Shown: one piece after another, positions 58,001 through 64,000 of the stretch | How the letters are laid out: every line of letters starts with the position of its first letter | Numbering within the stretch: the first letter of the stretch is position 1 | From: Aradus depressus | Taxonomy: Eukaryota > Arthropoda > Insecta > Hemiptera > Aradidae | Direction of reading: 5' to 3' | Assembly (NCBI GenBank): GCA_963662175.1 | Contig: OY759218.1 | Coordinates: forward strand, 47,871,427-47,935,426 | Length of the DNA stretch: 64,000 bases | Notes under the pieces: generated by a model | Database searches by the model: none | What the model was told of the DNA's origin: nothing | What the model saw: only the letters and a program-made list of their open reading frames with translations | Position numbers and translations under genes: made by a program

Positions 58001-60152
58001 AGAAATAATTGACTGTATTTAAAATCCACAACCAGGCTAGTTGTTTCATGATAATGGCGAAAGCGGTTGCAGCATATTCTAATTTCTTCTCAGGGAAAAG
58101 GACGTATACTCCATTCCGCATGTTGTACGTCCTTTTTTGTTTCTTTTTTTATTTTTTAAACATTTTAATGACAACAGCTGGCATATACATTAATCATATT
58201 GAGAGCTAGTTGGCTTTTGAGACGCAAGATATCCTCCGCCCAAGCAAAATATTATATTTAGATTACATCGACTACTTACCTCTACTGACTCAGAATTATA
58301 TAATCTCCAAAGATCCCCTAATCAGCTAGAGAGAGTGACAATGACCGGAATGCTGCGACAGAGTCGCCGTCTCTGTCCAATATTCTTATTTCTAAAAACA
58401 CATTATTGTTATAATAACTGTCTACCACGGCCAACATATTTATTTTTTTCAAAATCGAATACTCTCCAACTTTTTGACTAATGGATTTTATAATTTTTAT
58501 TTGAACAGTTGTAATAAGATATTTATTGAATGTTTTTAAAAAATTAGTTTTTTGAGGCTCTTCGGCTGTTTGCGAACCCTATTATGTATTAATTTCTTCT
58601 CATTTTGCGATGATCCCGAAGTTCGATTTTAAACATAAAATACAGTAGCTATATTATTTGTTATTCTTGCCAACTTTAGGTGCTGCGACCTCAGTCAAAT
58701 ATAGCAGTTTTGGATGTTTGGAACTACTATATCAGCGAGGATCTGGGCCAGGGGCCGAGCTACGACCTGGAGTTGGCTCAGCTTGAGGCTTCCCAGCAGG
58801 AGGAAGCTGAGGCCGCCGAGGGGAATCACCCCTCTTCCAGACAAGTCGTCCTCACCGGGTATTTCCTCTTTCTATTTTCATTCCACCCCAGGAGAAGTTA
58901 TGTAGTCGGTGAAAAATTCTTTTTCACCGGAATTTTATGTTTTCCAACCTCCTGAATCAGTTTGAATTATTCAAGTGTGGCGGTCGATCTGGAAAACCGA
59001 GGAAGTCGGGAGAAGTATATTTGGAAAACGCAGAGAGTTTTTATACACGTCTGATGAATCAATAAATACTCTCGTCGAATGGACGCATATATGTTTTTCA
59101 AAAATATCTATATCACTGATTTATGGTGCTTCACAAGATTAACGTACAAACTGCGTATTATATTATATGTATTCCAATATTTTTAAATCAGTTGATTTTT
59201 TATGGATGATTTTTAATGAATATTCATTCTCTGGCGCTTGACTAGTGGACAAACATACGATGAGGTTAATAAGAAATTTTTAGGAAGAAGGGACTCCAGA
59301 ATTGTTCAATCAAACAGTTGTGAAAAAATGGCAGTAGCTCATGTTCCTATTTCCCTCTATATGTAGGGCAGTTTGTTTTGTTTGGGTGTGAAAAACGATT
59401 CGAAACTTAATAAAAGTTTAGGGGTTGTTTGTATTTCCTGGAGAAATACAGAAACATTTAGAATAAAAAAGGAAGCTAGGCAGGCATGACTGCATCAGGA
59501 AGTGAACACAAAGCAGACTGGCACCGGGGACATCGTTAGTTGAAAATAAAGTGGACATAGTAGTCTGACGAGACTGGGTAAGGACCGGTGGACCAAGGTC
59601 AGGGCCATGGATCCAGAAGAGAAGAGTGGGATGTCAAAAGATGACATGGGCGATGTTATGGCCGAACACTCGGGCAACAACTGACCGAGGACAAGCACCT
59701 ACATACACTATGAAGGACACTTGAAGAGGCATTTCTTAAAAAATGGGCCCAGTACTTTTTGGACAATTAGAGTGGACTGGACTAAGTAATGTTTGGGATT
59801 TATATTGATTTGTTTGGAACTAGTTTTTATGTATTTATTTTAATCCATAAAAGTTATTTATTTTTACGTTTTTTGACCCTTTCAGCATTTTTTTTTACTT
59901 TATTACTTATTCCATATATTATACAATACTACTTATTAAATATAATAATACAATTATTCCGATTTATGCTTTTTATTTATATTATTATTATTATTTTGTT
60001 TCAGTTATGAAAATGTCAATCATTGCATACCAGATGCATTCACGCATTTACTTGAAGAAATTCATAATCTAGAGACTGAGCTGGGTCACCTCCCTCAAAA
60101 GTGGAAAGTTCTCTGGGATAAGCTAGAGCTTCCATCTACTGATTCTCTTACA
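26222..60152 (+). CDS. Sbf: Sbf, orthologue of MTMR5/MTMR13 (SET-binding factor); 31 exons, 3' end outside
   Basis: A membrane-trafficking protein of the DENN plus pseudo-myotubularin family, known as a Rab exchange factor and partner of active myotubularin phosphatases. Exons: 26222-26276, 27357-27442, 28699-28854, 29410-29520, 31226-31442, 33641-33882, 34268-34573, 35288-35488, 36873-37054, 37729-37840, 38771-38977, 39332-39445, 40385-40471, 41217-41304, 42923-43097, 44103-44358, 44955-45150, 48838-48965, 49236-49411, 49502-49668, 50217-50391, 51274-51470, 53187-53370, 53663-53819, 54559-54701, 56030-56165, 56393-56578, 57252-57468, 57738-57865, 58680-58858, 60005-60152. They sum to 1704 codons with every phase consistent. 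The start [12 protein letters not shown] matches the family N-terminus. All introns are GT-AG except the fifth (GC-AG). The C-terminal PH domain is not in the window. Confidence 0.97.
27443..28532. other. Sbf intron 2, unassigned repeat-like content
   Basis: A GC-richer block at 27470-27720 and a T-rich block ending in ATGCCGACGAAAGGAAAGAC near 28043 look like transposon debris, but no protein or repeat family is clear. Confidence 0.4.
28533..28620. repeat. Perfect 24-bp inverted repeat in Sbf intron 2
   Basis: AATTTCGATTAGTGAGTGAATGTT (its first 20 bases at 28533-28552) is perfectly mirrored in reverse complement at 28597-28620. The 40-base spacer holds two imperfect copies of ACATAGTAAYATAACTATGA. 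It is followed by an (AT)n microsatellite. Confidence 0.92.
28621..28661. repeat. (AT)n microsatellite
   Basis: About 20 uninterrupted AT units directly after the hairpin arm in Sbf intron 2, some 40 bp upstream of the exon 3 acceptor at 28698. Confidence 0.93.
29805..30850 (+). mobile_element. 5'-truncated LINE fragment in Sbf intron 4
   Basis: It opens at the RT catalytic box ([10 protein letters not shown], with ADD) and continues through the thumb: a 148-codon frame at 29826-30272 with [21 protein letters not shown] and [19 protein letters not shown]. After several stops it reaches [20 protein letters not shown], the LINE C-terminal zinc motif, near 30750. Clade not certain. It lies between exons 4 and 5 in the sense direction. 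Confidence 0.82.
29826..30272 (+). pseudogene. LINE reverse transcriptase fragment (catalytic box and thumb)
   Basis: The frame holds [20 protein letters not shown] and [20 protein letters not shown], then [20 protein letters not shown], in the order expected after the (Y/F)ADD box of LINE RTs. Only the ADD part precedes it. The frame stops at 30270 within the thumb. The fingers and motifs A and B are missing, so it is not functional. Confidence 0.82.
31441..31448 (+). other. Non-canonical GC splice donor of Sbf intron 5
   Basis: The exon ends CTAG and the intron begins GCAAGT. Phase and protein continuity (FHQLG joined to GIRNCVFLF) require this junction; the nearby GTTATA would shift the frame. 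AG/GCAAGT is the classical consensus of the rare GC-AG introns. Confidence 0.88.
31977..32318 (+). pseudogene. PLE GIY-YIG endonuclease domain
   Basis: The frame encodes [20 protein letters not shown] directly followed by [17 protein letters not shown]. This gives GVY..YVG (the GIY-YIG pair) with the CxxC insertion typical of PLEs, and the catalytic-region arginine in NRLKEH. The C-terminal half, with [20 protein letters not shown], matches the end of PLE proteins. Upstream RT is broken, so the domain is orphaned. Confidence 0.85.
32589..32626 (+). ncRNA. Degraded hammerhead ribozyme motif
   Basis: TTGATAA (32592-32598), stem TGCC/GGCG with loop GTAACA, and CGAAAC follow the hammerhead plan. 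The core differs from CTGATGA at two positions, so catalytic activity is doubtful. It marks the end region of the PLE fragment. Confidence 0.6.
37729..43097 (+). CDS. Sbf: Sbf exons 10-15: SBF2 domain
   Basis: Residues about 519-779. Conserved blocks include [77 protein letters not shown] and [20 protein letters not shown]. This is the alpha-helical SBF2 region unique to MTMR5 and MTMR13. The acceptor of exon 13 is TTTTTTAAG, a less usual AAG but in phase. Intron 10 holds the inverted Penelope arms at 38172-38629. Confidence 0.93.
37875..38701. mobile_element. Possible TIR element (piggyBac-like end) in Sbf intron 10
   Basis: TTAA precedes CCCTTCGGGGCACACGG on the left; CCCTTCGGGATATGCGG, read inward, is on the right and is followed by TTCG. 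An inverted CCCTT end next to TTAA suggests a piggyBac-type nonautonomous element, but the right TTAA is altered and no transposase is present. It hosts the palindromic Penelope arms at 38172-38629. Confidence 0.45.
38172..38629. repeat. Palindromic pair of Penelope-like arms without a gene
   Basis: TAAAAGGAATTCGAGG at 38172 and its reverse complement ending near 38629 bound two inverted arms of about 225 bp that meet at an AT-rich centre near 38400. Each contains GCCCTGAAGAAGG, a short stem and CGAAACGTTGGC, the PLE arm signature with CTGAAGA in place of CTGATGA. The RT/endonuclease gene is absent. The family is distinct from the element at 18358-21260. Confidence 0.88.
41980..42440 (+). mobile_element. 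Jockey-like LINE RT fragment in Sbf intron 14
   Basis: Broken frames give [19 protein letters not shown], then [17 protein letters not shown] and [13 protein letters not shown]. The order (K)SVxxxFTLRxxxCP then V(R/K)YLGxxLDxxL is that of the Jockey reverse transcriptase after the catalytic box. Multiple stops and shifts show it is old. Confidence 0.65.
43176..43470 (+). mobile_element. tRNA-derived SINE in Sbf intron 15
   Basis: The head contains a tRNA-type A box (TAGCACAGTGGTA) and a perfect B box (GGTTCGAAACC at 43229-43239), the internal RNA polymerase III promoter. The tail, about 220 bp with AAAGAGCTCTCTCGTAGTAG and ending GCCCGGGCATAAGCC, is shared with the fragment at 22465-22538. 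Because a tail follows directly and the cloverleaf is imperfect, this is a SINE and not a tRNA gene. Confidence 0.87.
44103..49668 (+). CDS. Sbf: Sbf exons 16-20: linker and GRAM domain
   Basis: Residues about 780-1087. The exons start with an acidic serine run ([14 protein letters not shown]) and [20 protein letters not shown], then [20 protein letters not shown]. The GRAM (PH-like) domain covers [40 protein letters not shown] and, over intron 17, [19 protein letters not shown]. It probably binds phosphoinositide membranes. Exon 20 is a basic linker rich in lysine. Intron 17 (45151-48837) is the longest in the gene and carries the nested Harbinger and R1-like insertions. Confidence 0.93.
45548..46562 (+). 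mobile_element. PIF/Harbinger element with TTA target duplication
   Basis: The ends are GGGTACGTGTCCATCTGAGA and, read inward from the right, AAGTACGTGTCCATCTGAGA, followed by CTCGAGAGA-rich subterminal repeats. TTA flanks both sides (45545-45547 and 46563-46565), the 3-bp duplication of PIF/Harbinger. The surviving gene is the C-terminal half of the transposase only; the N-terminus and the second (Myb-like) protein are absent. Confidence 0.9.
45644..46295 (+). pseudogene. Harbinger (DDE_Tnp_4) transposase, truncated and frameshifted
   Basis: The first frame (45644-45829) gives [20 protein letters not shown] and [12 protein letters not shown], with the first acidic residue. Around 45800 a one-base shift moves to the second frame, which carries [13 protein letters not shown] (second aspartate) and [20 protein letters not shown] (glutamate), then the C-terminal ALHNFLIS block, ending at 46295. 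These are the three DDE blocks of Harbinger transposases. The ATG of each frame is incidental. The domesticated animal HARBI1 protein is related, but the lesions and TIRs show this is a transposon copy. Confidence 0.9.
47022..47942 (+). repeat. Direct repeat pair within Sbf intron 17
   Basis: TTTTTTTTAAATATTGAGAG with AGTAAAGAATAAAATATTAA occurs at about 47025-47068 and again at about 47895-47940. Each copy is followed by sequence containing TTTCAATCAAAT. Spacing is about 870 bp. This could be a local duplication or two ends of an unrecognised element. Confidence 0.75.
50217..57865 (+). CDS. Sbf: Sbf exons 21-29: inactive myotubularin-type phosphatase domain
   Basis: Residues about 1088-1595. 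Myotubularin landmarks are [89 protein letters not shown], and [19 protein letters not shown] followed by [10 protein letters not shown]. At the place of the catalytic loop (CSDGWDR in active enzymes) the protein has LEDGWDI: both the nucleophilic cysteine and the arginine are replaced. So it is a pseudophosphatase, as in MTMR5 and MTMR13. Exon 24 begins at an AAG acceptor (53663), placed by phase and by PRGRWGS; that boundary is the least certain. Confidence 0.94.
51780..52690 (+). mobile_element. LINE 3' fragment with RNase H in Sbf intron 22
   Basis: Three pieces in changing frames encode RNase H (51805-52170 and 52124-52357) and a C-terminal zinc motif (52424-52675), and the unit ends with AATAATAAAG. 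It is a different family from the LINE at 13041-16300, as motif spacing and sequence differ. It was inserted in the sense orientation between exons 22 and 23. Confidence 0.85.
51805..52675 (+). pseudogene. LINE RNase H domain and C-terminal zinc motif, frameshifted
   Basis: The first frame has [30 protein letters not shown] and [14 protein letters not shown], giving the first three acidic RNase H residues. A shift near 52130 leads to [20 protein letters not shown], with the last aspartate. After a TAG at 52356-52358 the frame continues as [20 protein letters not shown] and [20 protein letters not shown]. RNase H would remove the RNA strand during reverse transcription. One frameshift and one stop inactivate it. 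Confidence 0.86.
54155..54290 (-). mobile_element. LINE C-terminal tail fragment
   Basis: The minus strand reads [20 protein letters not shown] followed by [17 protein letters not shown] and a stop. This is a well-known LINE ORF2 ending (RRWRxxAxDRxxWRxxVxEA). A further trace of the final GP-stop segment may occur at 50495-50530 (CCCTGGTGCTACGGTCCTTA). Confidence 0.7.
55165..55315. repeat. Small inverted repeat, possible Penelope arm remnant
   Basis: AAATGAATAAAACAAACTT at about 55169 is mirrored as AAGTTTGTTTTATTCATTT at about 55281-55299. Between them the minus strand has GCCGAAACCGGTAGT, the kind of GAAAC segment seen at PLE arm ends. Assignment is tentative. Confidence 0.5.
58680..60152 (+). 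CDS. Sbf: Sbf exons 30-31: end of phosphatase-like domain and coiled coil
   Basis: Exon 30 (58680-58858) encodes [20 protein letters not shown] and an acidic glutamine/alanine-rich stretch ending QVVLTG. Exon 31 (60005-60152) encodes [20 protein letters not shown] and [20 protein letters not shown], the start of the coiled-coil region that precedes the PH domain in relatives. The donor after exon 31 (ACA/GTTAGT) leaves phase 0 and leads into an intron that contains the Gypsy element. The first 29 bases of exon 31 and its acceptor are duplicated 373 bases downstream. Confidence 0.93.
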
Positions 60153-60322
60153 GTTAGTTTTATCTCTTAATACGACTAATTTTTTTCGCTGTTAACTCAG
60201 TAAAGCAATCTTTTGAAAAATTTAGTTATAATTTTTATTTTTTCCTGTTAGCATTGAACTATTAACTTATTAATTATTTCTACATATTTTATAAAAGAAT
60301 TACTTGTTATTTTGATTTGTTT

Positions 60323-60406
60323 ACAATTATTCCGATTTATGCTTTTTATTTATATTATTATTATTATTTTGTTTCAGTTATGAAAATGTCAATCATTCCA
60401 TACCAG
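60323..60406 (+). repeat. 84-bp duplication of the exon 31 acceptor and start
   Basis: ACAATTATTCCGATTTATGC through TTGTTTCAG and the first 29 exon bases is repeated from 59950-60033 with a single G-to-C change. The offset is 373 bp. From the copied acceptor (60377) a frame is open for 22 codons in the phase left by exon 30, ending at TAA 60445-60447. Confidence 0.95.
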
Positions 60407-60603
60407 TTCTTTGTTGTACATTATTTGTTCAATACATTGATTGTTAATATTATTTTTGTATATACAATAATAGTTGTCTAATATTAAGTTACATTTAGAA
60501 GTGTATAAATGGAATCCATCTTTAATTACAAATGAGAATTGTACATAAATTGTTACCATTATATTAGCTTTATTTATAGGATGGGAAAGGAGAAAATATG
60601 TAT

Positions 60604-60790
60604 TGTGTCTCTTTAGGTCTACTATTTGAAAACAGGGAAGTATAATATAAGCACGCATTTGATCTTTCACTATAATCTGGATAGAAAATGTAACATGACA
60701 CATTAGAATAGTCTGGTTGGAAAGGTGACGCCATAACCTCTCGTAAACAACTTATATAGTAAACAGGTAAACATTGTTGAGGTTATAACA
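60604..60790 (-). repeat. 3' LTR of the Gypsy element
   Basis: 187 bp, TG..CA bounded, nearly identical to 63817-64000. The sequence after its outer end continues the Sbf intron. Confidence 0.92.
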
Positions 60791-60838
60791 GTCTTCCCCC
60801 TTAATTTGGAACTTGAATATTGAAAAATTTCATGGGGT

Positions 60839-62458
60839 TCAAAACTTCAGCTGATAGTCCCCTAGATAGGCTGGAGGTCGGCGAGTCCGTCCAGAACGCC
60901 TCGGCTCGACCGTAGGAGCTCTCGGACATGGATCTCCCGGTGCTGGTGTTGAGGCGGAAGTGTCCTGAGGTAATGCAGTGTTTCTTTCTGGAACCGAGAT
61001 AGGCTTCTCTTCCTGAGGAGTAGCCTGATATGCCGGAGGAACTTGCCATAGCCGAGGTTCTGTGGCTTGCAGATTAAAATGGACCTTCTTCACTAAGGTA
61101 TGGCGGATTTGGTCCAAATGTCGTTTGATGGTGTAGCCAGAGTCGAGTTTGACAATGTAGTGCAGTACCCCTAATTTTTGAATGATGGTACCAAAAACCC
61201 AGGTGTACTTATTGTTCTGTGAGTAGTCCCTTACTTGGACCCTCTCCCCCACTTTAAAAGTGCGGAGAACCTGGTATGTTGAATCTGGATTTTTAGCTGG
61301 ATGATAAGGTCGGAGTGCATCTAGCTTGATCCCGAGCTTCCGATGAAGGTAGCGCTCAGCTGGAGACTGGCCACAAGCAAGTGGCGTTGCGCGATAACGA
61401 AGAAGGACGTTACTAGGGCGAGGCATATCTAGGACGGCTTGAACTTTTTCTGGTGATTTTGAAATTTTGTTATGTTCGATTATATGGCCCAGGTATTCGA
61501 TTTTTTCGGAAAAGAAAGAACACTTATCTTTGTTCAAGTGCAAATCATGAGCCTGCAGACGGTGGAGGCAAGCTACCAAATTTGAATAACACTCGTCTCT
61601 AGTTGAGCCATGTACGATGATATCATCATAATACGTCTCTGTTTTATTCAACCCGTGCAAAATTTGATTCAAAATTCTATTAAATTCGCTTGGGGCTGTT
61701 TTAATTCCAAAACTCAATCTGAGCATTCGGTAGGTTCCCCTATGAGTAGTTATAGTCTGGATTTCACTACTTGCGTCATCGACCGCAACATGGAGGTATG
61801 CTTTAAATATATCTAATTTACAGAAAAATTTAGAATTTCGCAAATTGTGAAGAACGTCTGGAATGGGTCGAATTGGGTAGTTTACTGAGACAAGGCGTTC
61901 GTTTACCCCTACCTTATAATCGACGCACAAGCGAACTGCGTTGTTTCCTTTGGGAATGACCACCAAGGGAGAGCCCCAGTCAGTCTTGTCGATCCTAGAA
62001 ATAATACCCGCTGATTCCAGGTTATCCAATTCCACTTCCACTTTGGATCTGAGAGCATAAGGCACATCGCGTTCCCTAGTGTAGATAGGCTTGGCGTTTT
62101 CGCGCAATTTCAGAGAAACCTTATAGTTTGGAATGCAACCTATTGTCTGTTCGAACACTTTAGAATAGCGACTAATAATATCTTCAATAGAAAAGGATTC
62201 ATTTAGAAAAACTGACTTGGTTTGATTGACACAGAATTTTCTATCTTTATCAATTTCTTCTAGGCTGATCTTCAAATGTCTAATCCATATGCGGCCTAAA
62301 ATGGCTGGACGACCCTTAGGAACTACATACAATTCTTCGATAGAACTACGTCCTTTATAGGTCACTCTAAGAGAAACTTTCCCCTTAGGCTGGAAAACGT
62401 CATTGGTATATGCTCGAAAATAAATGTTGGTTGGAGTTAGAGAAATGTTCAGCTGCAA
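60839..62458 (-). pseudogene. Gypsy pol with in-frame deletion (RT fused to integrase tail)
   Basis: The 539-codon frame holds the rest of the protease (GRPAILGRIWI), then the reverse transcriptase: GSPLVVIPKGNN, RLCVDYKVGVNE, KLDIFKAYLHV (motif A), LSFGIKTAPSEFNRILNQIL (motif B), YYDDIIVHG (catalytic YxDD, as YYDD) and EYLGHIIEHN. At about 61402-61412 the frame jumps from MPRPSNV to LLRYRATPLACGQSPAE, which is the end of the integrase catalytic region. RNase H and nearly all of integrase are missing. The tail includes the basic C-terminal DNA-binding part and a proline-rich end. The frame is kept across the deletion, yet the protein could not integrate DNA alone. Confidence 0.9.
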
Positions 62459-63635
62459 ACTCTGGAATCAGAGAAAAACCCGCCCCCGAGTCTACTTCCA
62501 TGCGGACTGGGTGGTTGTTGACGGATACAGTGACGAAATACTTCTGAGAGTCAGCAACGGAGTTTGTACAAGGCAGCTGGTCGAAAATATCCACAATATT
62601 CTTATCTGAATTATTGTAGCACACTTCTGTAACCTGATTGAGACCATATGAAAGAGTATTGTCTTCAAAAGATCGCATGTGTTTAGTAATATTATCCCTG
62701 GATGAATCGTTAGAGTTAGATTTCGAATATTGATGAGGATACTTGTCGTTCAGGAGTGTTTTTATGCAAACCCGCATAACGTGTCCGTTCTTGCCACAGG
62801 CGGAGCAGCGTAATTTGGATCTATCGATGCGACAATCTGGAGCACGGTGGTTATTTCTACCGCATTTGAAACAAATATCACTGATACCGAGTTTTGCATA
62901 ATCGATTCTAGGTTTTGAACAGTTTCTCGAAGAACCCTTTGCCGTGGATGGTGATTTAGAACGTTTCTGAGACTTACCACGACGAGAACGATTGGAAATT
63001 TTGTTCACCTCTTGGCTTTGTGTAGAATTTGCTGGTTGTTGATTTGCGAGTTCCTGTGTTTCAAGTCGAGAAGCTTCCAAAGCCGTAGCTTTAGTCAATA
63101 CATCAGAAAAAGTATTTGAATCGGACTGTAACAACAGTTCCCTAATCCAGTTGTCTTTAAGCCCTCTGATAAACTATGCCCTCAAGAAAACATCCGCCAC
63201 CGAGACGGTTTTGCTACAAGTGCATGTTGCAGAAAATTTACATTCAGGAAGGTCGCGCTGTAGCGCCGCAACAAATTCAGCGATGTTTTCGTTAGGTTTC
63301 TGGTAGGTACTCAAAAAATAATGTTGTGATACAACTGTGTTTCTGGGTGGTGCAAGCATTCGGCTAAATGCTTCAGTGAGATCCCTGTATGAGAGGTTTT
63401 TGATTGGTTTGTCGGGACCCAGCATCGAAGATAAGTTGTTATAATGAGTGGAACCGATCGAAACACTGAGAAGTTGAGCTTGCTTGGAAGGGTCAGTGAC
63501 ATTTTTGACCAACAAATAGTTTTCTAAGCGCTCCAGGTAGTTTTTGAATCTCTCTTTTTGTGAATCGAAAACTTCAAACGGAGGAATGTTATTATTAATG
63601 ACAGTACTTACAGTATCGACGCGAGAAAATGACAA
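62400..63635 (-). pseudogene. Gypsy gag, nucleocapsid and protease start, with one stop
   Basis: The frame from ATG 63633-63635 encodes a gag capsid region (ERFKNYLERLENYLLVKNV, LSYRDLTEAFSRMLAPPRN). It is interrupted by a TAG at about 63174-63176 where relatives have an open codon before FIRGLKDNWIRE, and resumes in the same frame. The second part has two CCHC knuckles (CFKCGRNNHRAPDC and CSACGKNGHVMRVC) and the protease active site VDSGAGFSLIP. It ends at 62400 after running into the protease in a frame different from pol. The stop makes gag defective. The shift into pol within the protease looks like a mutation and not a programmed site, as it falls inside the domain. Confidence 0.9.
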
Positions 63636-63798
63636 TTTTTCAGTAAGTTGACTGACCAGAGTTGTTGCCAGGGTTGCTTGACTTCGGTTGAAACCTTTCG
63701 AACTGGTGGGCGTCCATTGTAGTTATTTTCGATATAAATCCACTTGGTCACTTACAGTTACGGAATGTTGTTTAATCGTCGCCAAATATTGTGATCCC

Positions 63799-63816
63799 AT
63801 CCTCGTCGCCAAATAT
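63799..63816 (-). promoter_or_regulatory. Primer-binding site (tRNA-Ser type)
   Basis: On the minus strand TGGCGACGAGG follows the 5' LTR after a few bases; this is complementary to a tRNA 3' end CCTCGTCGCCA, as in insect serine tRNAs. It primes minus-strand DNA synthesis. An 18-bp copy including part of this site lies just beyond, at 63776-63793. Confidence 0.72.
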
Positions 63817-64000
63817 TGTGTCTATTTAGGTCTACTATTTGAAAACAGGGAAGTATAATATAAGCACGCATTTGATCTTTCACTATAATCTGGATAGAAA
63901 ATGTAACATGACACATTAGAATAGTCTGGTTGGAAAGGTGACGCCATAACCTCTCGTAAACAACTTATATAGTAAACAGGTAAACATTGTTGAGGTTATA
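63817..64000 (-). repeat. 5' LTR of the Gypsy element (incomplete at edge)
   Basis: Same sequence as 60604-60790 apart from one C/A difference near its outer end; the window stops about three bases before its expected end. Confidence 0.92.

Larger units (their letters stand above)
60604..64000 (-). mobile_element. Gypsy (Ty3-type) LTR retrotransposon, internally deleted, cut by window edge
   Basis: Long terminal repeats of 187 bp begin TGTTATAACC and end ACACA on the minus strand. They are seen at 60604-60790 (3' LTR) and 63817-64000 (5' LTR, about 3 bases short at the edge). Over the visible overlap they differ at one base, so the insertion is recent. A polypurine tract (AAGGGGGAAGAC on the minus strand) borders the 3' LTR, and a primer-binding site matching the tRNA-Ser 3' end borders the 5' LTR. 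The pol gene lacks RNase H and most of integrase, so the copy is non-autonomous. Confidence 0.94.

Overview
The window is AT-rich arthropod nuclear DNA, most likely from an insect. It holds two intron-rich animal genes on the + strand embedded in many transposable elements, including a Tc1 element with long terminal repeats, Penelope-like retroelements with GIY-YIG endonuclease, R1-, Jockey- and I/LOA-like LINEs, hAT, PIF/Harbinger, a Gypsy element and a tRNA-derived SINE. There are no bacterial features. I cannot name the species.

Layout. 1-7.8 kb: a Tc1 element (1658-3305), two hAT relics (4146-4717 and 5941-7441, the second carrying an inserted LINE tail) and tandem repeats; this probably lies in an upstream Pax6 intron. 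7871-10986: the last five coding exons of Pax6 (eyeless / twin of eyeless), from the homeodomain to the C-terminal end. The paired-domain exons are not in the window. A 141-bp tandem array (8813-9583) copies the 3' end of the third of these exons together with its splice donor. 11.7-24 kb: intergenic transposon-rich DNA with a broken RNase H-bearing LINE (13041-16300), a 79-bp minisatellite, a near-complete Penelope-like element with inverted arms, hammerhead motifs and a 13-bp target duplication (18358-21260), a third hAT relic and LINE fragments. 26222-60152: 31 coding exons (5112 nt, 1704 codons, all junction phases consistent) of Sbf, the insect MTMR5/MTMR13 orthologue: DENN domains, SBF2 region, GRAM domain and an inactive myotubularin-type phosphatase domain. 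The C-terminal PH domain must lie beyond the window. Sbf introns carry LINE fragments, Penelope remnants, a SINE, and a Harbinger element inserted in an R1-like LINE. 60604-64000: a young Gypsy LTR element on the minus strand, with a large in-frame deletion in pol, running off the right edge.

How the genes work: Pax6 is a nuclear transcription factor of eye and brain development; Sbf is a cytoplasmic membrane-trafficking protein (Rab exchange and phosphoinositide-phosphatase scaffold). They are neighbours and need not be functionally linked. The most notable observations are the Pax6 141-bp array, whose copies contain potential in-frame cassette exons; a partial duplication of Sbf exon 31 that creates a possible alternative terminal exon; and the Penelope element structures.
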